A DNA stretch of 64,000 nucleotides from Nostoc sp. CHAB 5824 (GTDB lineage Bacteria; Cyanobacteriota; Cyanobacteriia; Cyanobacteriales; Nostocaceae): contig NZ_JAIVFT010000001.1 in NCBI RefSeq assembly GCF_020829665.1, forward strand, positions 434,001 to 498,000, in the 5' to 3' direction. Made by a program: the position numbers and the translations under genes. How positions within the stretch are numbered: the first letter of the stretch is position 1; each line of letters begins with the position of its first letter. This document shows positions 45,513-52,557 of the stretch, one piece after another. Below the pieces are notes generated by a model. It saw only the letters and a list, made by a program, of their open reading frames with translations, was not told where the DNA came from and did not search any database.

Positions 45513-46208
45513 TTACTTGTTGTACCAGGCTTTTCGCCACTGTTGCATTTGTTTAATCTCTATATCTTGGGCTTTAACAATTTCTTGGGCTAATTGCTTG
45601 ATTTCAGGGCGCTTAGACTTACTTAAGGCATCTTGTGCCATTGTTACAGCCCCTTCATGGTGAGGAATCATTGCATTGATAAAGCGCAGATCAAACTCCG
45701 CATCGGCTGCACCTAAATCCTGACTCATCATCATAGTTTTCATTTGATCAGAAGACATTTCCATCATGTGGCCCATTTGACTGTTGTAAGCCATTGGTTT
45801 ATCTCCCGCCTTGGGATACCAAGCTTGTCGCCACTGCTTCATCTTAGTGATTTCTTGGTTTTGCGATTTGATGATATTGTCTGCTAGCTTTTTGATTTCA
45901 GGACGTTTTGATTTCTGCTGCGCTTCTTTAGCCATTTCCACAGCCCCTTGATGGTGCGGTGCCATAGCGTCGATAAATCGTAAATCAAAATTAGCATCGG
46001 CTGGGCCTAAATCCATTCCCATACTGTGATTCATGCCACCACCGTGATTCATAATCTGCTTGTCATTAGCATTGGTGGCGGTTTCCTTTAGGGCTTGGCT
46101 TTGGTTCTGAGAAGCAGTATTGGTACATCCTGTGATTAACCCACCTGCTGAAGCGATCGCAGTAAAGGTTAACGCCAAAAACCCATTCCTCAAAGATAGC
46201 AGTTGCAT
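45513..46208 (-). CDS. Lipoprotein with two DUF305 domains
   Basis: A 231-residue protein with lipobox LITGC (Cys28). Two tandem DUF305 (ferritin-like, His-rich) units follow: DANFDLRFIDAMAPHHQGAV, then DAEFDLRFINAMIPHHEGAV, each with MAPHHQGA/MIPHHEGA-type metal ligands and a KQWRQAWYP/KQWRKAWYN end. DUF305 proteins are often next to copper or other metal efflux genes and may bind metal in the periplasm. The ATG at 46208 is preferred over a GTG at 46217. The two halves are about 60% alike. Confidence 0.88.
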   Translation of the reverse strand: MQLLSLRNGFLALTFTAIASAGGLITGCTNTASQNQSQALKETATNANDKQIMNHGGGMNHSMGMDLGPADANFDLRFIDAMAPHHQGAVEMAKEAQQKSKRPEIKKLADNIIKSQNQEITKMKQWRQAWYPKAGDKPMAYNSQMGHMMEMSSDQMKTMMMSQDLGAADAEFDLRFINAMIPHHEGAVTMAQDALSKSKRPEIKQLAQEIVKAQDIEIKQMQQWRKAWYNK

Positions 46209-46286
46209 AAGTCTCACCTAACAGTTTCCTAATTCTATATTTACTTATTAGCTTGGCAGCCAGAAATGAAATTAGCATGAAATCTA

Positions 46287-46321
46287 AAGAACCCCAACTT
46301 CTCTGAGAAATCGGGGTTCTT
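46287..46321 (-). terminator. Hairpin at the end of the dynamin/J-domain gene
   Basis: AAGAACCCC (46287-46295) pairs with GGGGTTCTT (46313-46321), flanked on the minus-strand exit by TTTAGATTT. It lies five bases past the stop of the dynamin/J-domain gene. The hairpin belongs to the same family as 19050-19082. Confidence 0.5.
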
Positions 46322-46326
46322 GTTGT

Positions 46327-48573
46327 TCATTTATCACTCAAAGTTGTGTAAGCATCATTAACTAAGTGCATTTTCTCTTGTGCTTGTTTTTGCAGTTGTG
46401 GCTGATTCACAAACAAATCTGGATGCCATTTTTTTACTAAAGTTCGATAAGCCTGCTTTACCTCAGCCAAAGAAGCATTTGCTTGCAATCCTAAAATGCT
46501 GTATGCACGAGTAATCTTATCTTTTTCCTTCTGGTTTTTTGGTTGGTTGGGTACTTTATTGCCTTGAGTTGTATTTTGCTGTTTGCCAGTTTTAAAACCA
46601 GGCGATGTCTGACGACAAGCCTTAGGGCTATGCATCTCTGCTTTCATTTGCGCTATTTCCTCATTAAGTTCCCAATCACGAAATTTCGCCTCTACTTCTT
46701 CTGGACGTGGAGAGGGAGAAGCTTTTGGCGGTGGTGGTGGGGAAACAAATTTTACCTTTGTCCCAGTATTATTAGCACTATTTTCCTGTTGTTGCTTAAT
46801 ACCAGGATCTTTTTTAGGGAAAGTTTGAACTCTCTCTGGCTGTGGCAAATATTTTCTAGTGGTGTTGCTATATTTTGGTATTTCTTTATAAAATTGATAA
46901 TTTGAGAATATTTTGACTTTTTCTAACTCTCGGAGCAACTGATTAAAACCGTTTTGTAACTGCTGCAAACTTTCACGTTTTTTAGTAATTTCTAGCGGCT
47001 CTTGGCTGAATTCAAAGCAAATTATTTTTTCGGCTTTTTGTTCATATTCAGTCAAAATTGATAACCCTTGACTGCTCAAGCGAGATAAATAATCTTCAAT
47101 TGCAGTTATACAAAGTTTAGCAACTTCCTGATGATAAGATTCTTTTGCTAATTGTTCGTCTTGTTTTTGGATATTTTTGTTTAATAAATAAGAAATACTC
47201 CCAACTACAGCAGCACCCACTGGGCCGCCTAACAACCAACCAATACCACCACCAACAGCAATGGAACCAGGTTCACTCAAATCATCAGTATTGTTTGTCT
47301 TTGAGGGTAGTATTACTTGCGGTTCGCTAGGAAAGGGAATTAATAAATCTTGCGGTCGTTCTTCTTGGAAAAATTCATAAGCTTGATAAAGCCATTTTAC
47401 CGCAGCCAATTGCAATTGGGTTAAGTCTTTTTTTATAACATTTGTTTGCCAAGCTTTAAAGTTATTTTCTGCCAATGCAACTGCTGCATCAGCTTGATAT
47501 TTTGTGAGTAGCTTGGGTAATGCTAGCCAATTGCGTAACTCTTCTACGCTAGTAGCAAAGCCCTTATAAATTAAGTTTGCTGCTTTTTGTTTAATTTCAA
47601 TTTTAGTATTTTCTTTATCATCAAAAGATTTTATTTCAATAGCAATAGGATCAATTTTAGCTTTTAATGAGTATTGGATTTGAGAAGCGATCGCTTGCAC
47701 TCTTGGCAAACGCACACTATCACAATTTGGTTGCAAAATCCCCACAATATTTAGCAAAGCTGTTTCAAAAGCCGCTAACCCGCTACTATTGGCAGCAGCA
47801 ACATCACCTTTTAACCTGGCTCTTAAGGCAGGTAAAGCATCAACACGATATAAATTACTAAAACCTGGAGGTAATTCGGCTCGAAAGCTTTCTGCAACAA
47901 ACAACAGCCGATTTTGAACTTGTTTTTGCTCGTCGGGTTCGAGTAAGTTAATAAAATTGGCAACAAATATAACTGTTTTAATGCCGCGATCTAATAGCCA
48001 ATCTCGTAAGTTTTCCCGCTCACCTAAAGTCATTAACTTACGTGCATCTAATAATTGTATAACTAAATCTGCACTTAAAAGTTGTTCTCGGACTAAATTA
48101 TCTTGTTCATCTCTATCATTCGTTCCCGGTAAATCGAGAAATTCTACACCTGTTTCTAAAAAGGGATGCGGACAGAAAACTTCCACAGATGCGACATCTT
48201 TTCGCATCTGCCTATTGCCATCAAGAATTGCAAATTGTTGTAAAACTTCTGTGCCACTACGATAGATTTCTGTACCATCTACCAACATGATGCGAGTTCG
48301 CACATCAGAGCCATACTTGACAGTAATTGCCGCGCCTGTAGTGGGAATTAAATCAATTGGTAAGGTGCGATTCCCTAGCATGGCATTCAGTAAGGTAGAT
48401 TTGCCATGATTAAAGGGGCCAAATACTGCAATCCTAAAGCTAGGATTAACCAGATGATTGCAAATGGTAATTATATCTTGATGCAGTTGCGATTTGCGTT
48501 CTAAATTCAGTAATGCAGATGCAGATTTGAGAGAATCTGCTAAATCCTTATAACCTTCATACTGTTGTTGCAT
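46327..48573 (-). CDS. Dynamin-like GTPase fused to a C-terminal J domain
   Basis: A 748-residue protein. GTPase domain: P-loop GPFNHGKST (52-60, Lys58), switch-I-type IPTTGAAIT, and DLPGTND for G3. Long helical stalk in the middle with a glycine-rich hydrophobic paddle (GGGIGWLLGGPVGAAVVGSIS) that may insert into membrane. A Pro/Lys linker leads to a J domain at the end (AYSILGLQANASLAEVKQAY, and KKWHPD containing the HPD motif). Dynamin-like proteins remodel membranes; the J domain would recruit Hsp70. The pairing with BDLP next door suggests joint action. Start ATG 48573 sits eight bases from a repeat element. Confidence 0.85.
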   Translation of the reverse strand: MQQQYEGYKDLADSLKSASALLNLERKSQLHQDIITICNHLVNPSFRIAVFGPFNHGKSTLLNAMLGNRTLPIDLIPTTGAAITVKYGSDVRTRIMLVDGTEIYRSGTEVLQQFAILDGNRQMRKDVASVEVFCPHPFLETGVEFLDLPGTNDRDEQDNLVREQLLSADLVIQLLDARKLMTLGERENLRDWLLDRGIKTVIFVANFINLLEPDEQKQVQNRLLFVAESFRAELPPGFSNLYRVDALPALRARLKGDVAAANSSGLAAFETALLNIVGILQPNCDSVRLPRVQAIASQIQYSLKAKIDPIAIEIKSFDDKENTKIEIKQKAANLIYKGFATSVEELRNWLALPKLLTKYQADAAVALAENNFKAWQTNVIKKDLTQLQLAAVKWLYQAYEFFQEERPQDLLIPFPSEPQVILPSKTNNTDDLSEPGSIAVGGGIGWLLGGPVGAAVVGSISYLLNKNIQKQDEQLAKESYHQEVAKLCITAIEDYLSRLSSQGLSILTEYEQKAEKIICFEFSQEPLEITKKRESLQQLQNGFNQLLRELEKVKIFSNYQFYKEIPKYSNTTRKYLPQPERVQTFPKKDPGIKQQQENSANNTGTKVKFVSPPPPPKASPSPRPEEVEAKFRDWELNEEIAQMKAEMHSPKACRQTSPGFKTGKQQNTTQGNKVPNQPKNQKEKDKITRAYSILGLQANASLAEVKQAYRTLVKKWHPDLFVNQPQLQKQAQEKMHLVNDAYTTLSDK

Positions 48574-48580
48574 AGTTCTT

Positions 48581-48687
48581 CGTTCCCAGGCTTCGCCTGG
48601 TAATGCAAATTATTGGAGCTACCGCCTCACTTCTTTTATCGGAGGCGGAGCCTCCTGGTATACATTCCCAGCTTCTAGCTGGGAACG
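48581..48687. repeat. CGTTCCCAG inverted-repeat element between the dynamin genes
   Basis: Outer arms CGTTCCCAG (48581-48589) and CTGGGAACG (48679-48687) enclose smaller hairpins (CCAGGC-ttc-GCCTGG, GGAGGC/GCCTCC, CCCAGCT/AGCTGGG). This is a common cyanobacterial intergenic repeat. It occupies nearly the whole upstream region of the dynamin/J-domain gene, so that gene has no room for its own promoter except within the repeat or upstream in the BDLP gene. Confidence 0.7.
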
Positions 48688-48711
48688 AGAGTAGGAGAGT
48701 AATCAGATATA

Positions 48712-50796
48712 TTAGCTATAGTAAGCTAATAAATTACTATACGCCGCTTCAATTTTTTGCAACTGAGCTATTACATCTTCTTGCAAATTCTTTAAACGGT
48801 TGAACTCACTCTCACGATTTATTTCGCGGGTTTGTTTCTGCTTGACTAAATTATCTAATTCAGCTTTACGAGATACAATATCATCGTTAATTCTTTTACT
48901 CACTTCTCTTTCATAAGAGTCAAAACACTCTTTTACAGCATTATATACAACCTGAGATTGCTCATGCGCCACTTGTGGTAGATGTCTAATTAACTCTTTC
49001 TTCGCCGTTTTAACTAACTCTTTACGCGCTTGATCTGCTTGCAAAAATCCTACTCCCAAACCTAGCAGCGCAAACCCAATTGGCCCTAGAAAAATACCTG
49101 TCACTGCTGTAATTATCCCGCCAACACCAATTACAGTGAAGTAGTTTAACAAGATATTTTTCCAATCAAATCCAGCGCCAGCTAGGGCGACGCCAGCAAG
49201 ATTCCCCTTAGACAGGGATAATAATCCCATTGCCCATTTTGCCCAGCCGGGAGAGTTGTCTTCTTCAGCAGTAGTAGTGGTATTTACTTTGACGTTTTGT
49301 CCAGTGAGCTTTTCTGTAATTTGGTCTGTGATTTGACTATAAGACGCGCCATATTGTGCAGCACTGCGAGAAAGTTCTTTAAAAGCTGCATTGATATCTT
49401 TTTCAGCAGTTAATGTCCAAGCAGCAGATTTATCAGTGATATATTGCTCAAAAGCTTTTTGCAGTGCGGTGTTAAATGCTTCTCGTTTACCACTACTGAG
49501 AAAATCAAACAAATTTAATTCCGGCTGATAGCGTAAGAAATCAGTTTCAAAGGTGTTACCTAAGTTTAAAACGTAGCCGCGAAAAGATTCGGAAATCGTT
49601 CTTGCTTGAGTGTCTCTGGTATTGATAATTTCTTTTTGGAATTCATCTCGAATACCTGTGAGTTTGTTAAACTCTGGTTCTACTGAATCAATTCGTTTTT
49701 TTAATTCATTTACATCTTGGTCAAGTAATGGTACACGCCTTGCAACTGCTTCGCGGGTATGATTGCAGGCTTGTCTTGCCAAGGTTCTAACTTGACGGAG
49801 TTCTGCGATCGCACGTTCTCTGGTAAGAAAAGTATTAAGCGAATCCATAAACTTTGGAAAGCCAGTCCCGTCTAAATCAGCTTGGGGATTTTTTAACCGT
49901 CGTCTGAGTGCTTGAATTGAGGAAAGCTCAAACACCCGTTCGTCATAAATATTCTGACCTTCTACAGTACAATATTCTGCTAAATTCGCGTTAAATACTT
50001 GCCGTAATCTATTCTCAGATGCTTGTAATTCTTCAACATCATCAGGATCAATCAATGATTCCCGCACCTGATCCCAAGCATTAACTAAGAAGAAAACTGT
50101 CAACCCTCGACCTTTGATATAATTTTCTAGGTAGCGACGCTCACCTAAAGTACAAGGTTGAGAAGCTCTCATTACAAACAAAATTGCATGGCAGTTATTT
50201 ACATAACCTAAAGATAATTCGTTTCGCGCTTCTGTATCATTCAATCCTGGACTATCGACAATTTCAATTCCCTTTTCTAGTAGCGTTAAAGGATACTCAA
50301 CTACTGCATAATCAACATCGGGAAACGCTTGTTTTTTCTCCTGCTCTAGTTTTTTAGCTTCAGCCGGATCAATCGTATATTTATATTTAAAGTTCTGAAA
50401 ATCTAGCTGTTGTGGGCTTTTTCCATCATTAAAATGAATGGTAACTTTCTTTTCTGGCCCATAGCGTAAAACTGTTAATACTGCGGTACAAGGGTTAACA
50501 TCGCTCGGCAATAAGTTTTCCCCAATTAAGGCATTGAGAAACGTACTTTTTCCGCGTTTCATATCGCCTAAAACTAAAAGGCGAAATACACCTTGGCGGA
50601 GGTTTTTACTAGCTATTGTAATATCTTCAATATCTCGTTCTAAACTGAGTTTTCCCGATGAAGAGTCTCCAGCCAACTCAGCTTGATTAATTGTTTCAGC
50701 TAGTTTACTCAAACATACAGAAATCTCCGATCGCACTTGAGCAACGCGCTCTAAGTCTTGGATAAATCTATCAGTTGCTACCCGATCACTCATCAT
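48712..50796 (-). CDS. Bacterial dynamin-like protein (BDLP)
   Basis: A 694-residue GTPase: P-loop GDMKRGKSTF (Lys83), G2 Thr in NPCTAVLTV, G3 DSPGLND, G4-like NAWDQV, a helical trunk and an amphipathic/hydrophobic paddle (IGVGGIITAVTGIFLGPIGF region). From memory it matches N. punctiforme BDLP (693 residues, crystal structures, GTP-dependent membrane tubulation) almost throughout; the second ATG (50793) would give exactly 693. The first ATG has AAGG ten bases upstream. It remodels inner membranes. It shares strand with the J-domain dynamin and a small membrane protein. Confidence 0.95.
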   Translation of the reverse strand: MMSDRVATDRFIQDLERVAQVRSEISVCLSKLAETINQAELAGDSSSGKLSLERDIEDITIASKNLRQGVFRLLVLGDMKRGKSTFLNALIGENLLPSDVNPCTAVLTVLRYGPEKKVTIHFNDGKSPQQLDFQNFKYKYTIDPAEAKKLEQEKKQAFPDVDYAVVEYPLTLLEKGIEIVDSPGLNDTEARNELSLGYVNNCHAILFVMRASQPCTLGERRYLENYIKGRGLTVFFLVNAWDQVRESLIDPDDVEELQASENRLRQVFNANLAEYCTVEGQNIYDERVFELSSIQALRRRLKNPQADLDGTGFPKFMDSLNTFLTRERAIAELRQVRTLARQACNHTREAVARRVPLLDQDVNELKKRIDSVEPEFNKLTGIRDEFQKEIINTRDTQARTISESFRGYVLNLGNTFETDFLRYQPELNLFDFLSSGKREAFNTALQKAFEQYITDKSAAWTLTAEKDINAAFKELSRSAAQYGASYSQITDQITEKLTGQNVKVNTTTTAEEDNSPGWAKWAMGLLSLSKGNLAGVALAGAGFDWKNILLNYFTVIGVGGIITAVTGIFLGPIGFALLGLGVGFLQADQARKELVKTAKKELIRHLPQVAHEQSQVVYNAVKECFDSYEREVSKRINDDIVSRKAELDNLVKQKQTREINRESEFNRLKNLQEDVIAQLQKIEAAYSNLLAYYS

Positions 50797-50812
50797 AATT
50801 ATTACACCTTAA

Positions 50813-51139
50813 TTAAAGATTGGTTTTTTTAGATTCCAAAAATAATTTGTAAGACATCCACCCCAGCGCACCAACAATAATAAATCCAGCTAACACTGAG
50901 GCTATTCTCACAGCAACTAGCGCTACCACACCAAGAGCAAACAGTTTCCCACCCAGAATCACTTTGTTCATCCAAGGTTTTTGGGAATTTTCTGGCTGAT
51001 GCTTCACAGTTTGATGAAAAGCCGCATCGTTAGCATGGATGTTAGTTTCCATTTCCCGGAGTCGCAATTCAACTTCTCGTTCTCGTAATATACGTTCTCG
51101 CTGTTCAAGTTCTTTTTCGTGATTGCTTTCAGATGTCAT
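50813..51139 (-). CDS. Small coiled-coil membrane protein upstream of BDLP
   Basis: A 108-residue protein: a charged coiled coil (NHEKELEQRERILREREVEL, about 5-32) followed by one or two membrane helices (about 60-100). It ends 17 bases before the BDLP start, so it is probably co-transcribed with both dynamins. It could be a membrane receptor or scaffold for BDLP, by inference from operon position. No domain family recalled. Confidence 0.75.
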   Translation of the reverse strand: MTSESNHEKELEQRERILREREVELRLREMETNIHANDAAFHQTVKHQPENSQKPWMNKVILGGKLFALGVVALVAVRIASVLAGFIIVGALGWMSYKLFLESKKTNL

Positions 51140-51559
51140 CGGTATCCACCCCGTTTAAGACAAAGAAAAGATGTCAGCATTTATATCATGTCCGCTTGAT
51201 TGCTTATTAAACTCGAAGAACCCCACCCCGCCAAAGCTATGCTTTGTCTCCCCTCCCCGCTTGCGGGGAGGGGATTAAGGGGTGGGGTGTAATGACTGTG
51301 GTTAGCATAACTATTTACGCGGACATGATATTACTCCTTAATTATGCTGTATCGTAACTTACGTAAATATTTAAAAACCGCAGTAAAATTACTATTTAAA
51401 TTTTCATTACCTACTAAACTTCTAGAATTAGCTACCACAAAATGCACCTGCTTTCCAGAATCAAAGCGAAGTGCCTAACAGTGTGATCGTACGATGCCTA
51501 CGGCGGGCTACCTACGTAATGGGCATCATTCACTGTAAATGATGCCTAATTTTTGTTGG
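51140..51559. other. Intergenic region with MITE-like element and hairpin
   Basis: A 420-base gap upstream of the dynamin operon. It contains the element at 51183-51331 and a perfect 9-bp hairpin GGCATCATT (51522-51530) / AATGATGCC (51538-51546). The dynamin-operon promoter should lie in 51140-51180 or inside the element. No gene. Confidence 0.45.
51183..51331. mobile_element. MITE-like element with 13-bp terminal inverted repeats
   Basis: Perfect inverted ends ATATCATGTCCGC (51183-51195) and GCGGACATGATAT (51319-51331) enclose nested palindromes: CCCCACCCC/GGGGTGGGG (51221-51229 with 51279-51287) and CCCCTCCCCGC/GCGGGGAGGGG (51250-51260 with 51263-51273). The 149-base unit encodes nothing and folds into one long hairpin. 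The layout is that of a small non-autonomous element, though no target duplication is evident. Confidence 0.6.
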
Positions 51560-51952
51560 TTACGCCGTCTGTTTAGAAGTTGCTTTTAAGTCTGCGGTGG
51601 ATTTTAACCGGGTGATGGTGGCTTTACGAATGCGATCGCTTTTGCGTGTCCCGCCTGTCATTTCGTATTCCCGGCTGTCTTTGCCATACTTCAATGCTAC
51701 ACCACTGACTAAGCGCTCTGAAGTTTCCCGAATGGTCTTTTCAAGGGTTTCTATTTTTGCCTTTGCTGAGTCAATGGCAGTTAGCATCATATTATACTGG
51801 TCAATCTGATTGCGGAGTTGCCCGATTAACTCAGTTAAATGGTTTAAACTGATCGAATCACCAAAGTCAAGGCTGGAATCAATCGATTTAAATCCGATTA
51901 CTCTCTGTTCGGTTTTTTCTAGCACAGGAGAGGTTCTTTTTTGGCGTGGCAT
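51560..51952 (-). CDS. Conserved cyanobacterial protein with coiled coil, function unknown
   Basis: A 130-residue protein. A central coiled coil (LTELIGQLRNQIDQYNMMLT, AIDSAKAKIETLEKTIRETS) precedes a basic tail (GGTRKSDRIRKATITRLKST). ATG at 51952 has AAGG upstream with nine-base spacing and is preferred over a TTG one codon earlier. I recall similar short coiled-coil proteins as scattered cyanobacterial hypotheticals; no function. Confidence 0.7.
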   Translation of the reverse strand: MPRQKRTSPVLEKTEQRVIGFKSIDSSLDFGDSISLNHLTELIGQLRNQIDQYNMMLTAIDSAKAKIETLEKTIRETSERLVSGVALKYGKDSREYEMTGGTRKSDRIRKATITRLKSTADLKATSKQTA

Positions 51953-52109
51953 CAATGCATACCTTTTACTAAACTTATCTTTCTAGAGTGGCTCAATGAG
52001 ATAATGTAGTGGTTCAGTAAAGCTTGCACAAATAAGTATTTTTTTTAATAAGATTTGATTGTCAGCTCAGTAATTACACGAAACTAAACAACAAATAGTT
52101 GAGAAAAAA

Positions 52110-52337
52110 CTCGTGTTCTGAACGAATGGAGTTGCGTTCTGGACGAATGGACTTGTGTTCTGGACGAATGGACTTGTGTTCTGGACGAATGGACTTGTGT
52201 TCTGGACGAATGGACTTGTGTTCTGAACGAATGGACTTGTGTTCTGGACGAATGGACTTGTGTTCTGGACGAATGGACTTGTGTTCTGGACGAATGGACT
52301 TGTGTTCTGGACGAATGGACTTGTGTTCTGAACGAAT
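52110..52337. repeat. 21-bp tandem repeat array, 11 units
   Basis: Unit TTCTGGACGAATGGACTTGTG; TTCTG occurs at 52116 and then every 21 bases to 52326 (11 positions). Units 1, 6 and 11 read TTCTGAACG where the others read TTCTGGACG, giving a higher-order period of five units (105 bases). Because 21 is divisible by three, several frames stay open: on the minus strand they read HKSIRPE repeats, on the plus strand MDLCSGR. No ribosome site supports either. Not a CRISPR: there are no spacers. Confidence 0.85.
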
Positions 52338-52557
52338 ATAACAATTAATCAATATAGTCACAGCCCTAGCAACAGCAAAGATTTGCCCCCATCTGTCCTG
52401 ATTTTATAGTTGAACTGCGATCGCATCAGTGCAGTATCTCGCCAGTCACGCGATTTGTACCAGCTTATCGGCGATCGCGGCGACGAATATCGACGATAAT
52501 TTCGGGAAAAAGGTGATAATACGGTGAAGGTTACTGTGGAAACTCCTGCTGTCAGCT

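Noticed and set aside
52110-52337. CRISPR array
   Set aside because: Units are contiguous with no spacers, and no cas genes are present.
52074-52361. Open frames in the 21-bp array reading HKSIRPE or MDLCSGR repeats
   Set aside because: The frames stay open because the unit length is a multiple of three. There is no ribosome site and no independent coding character.
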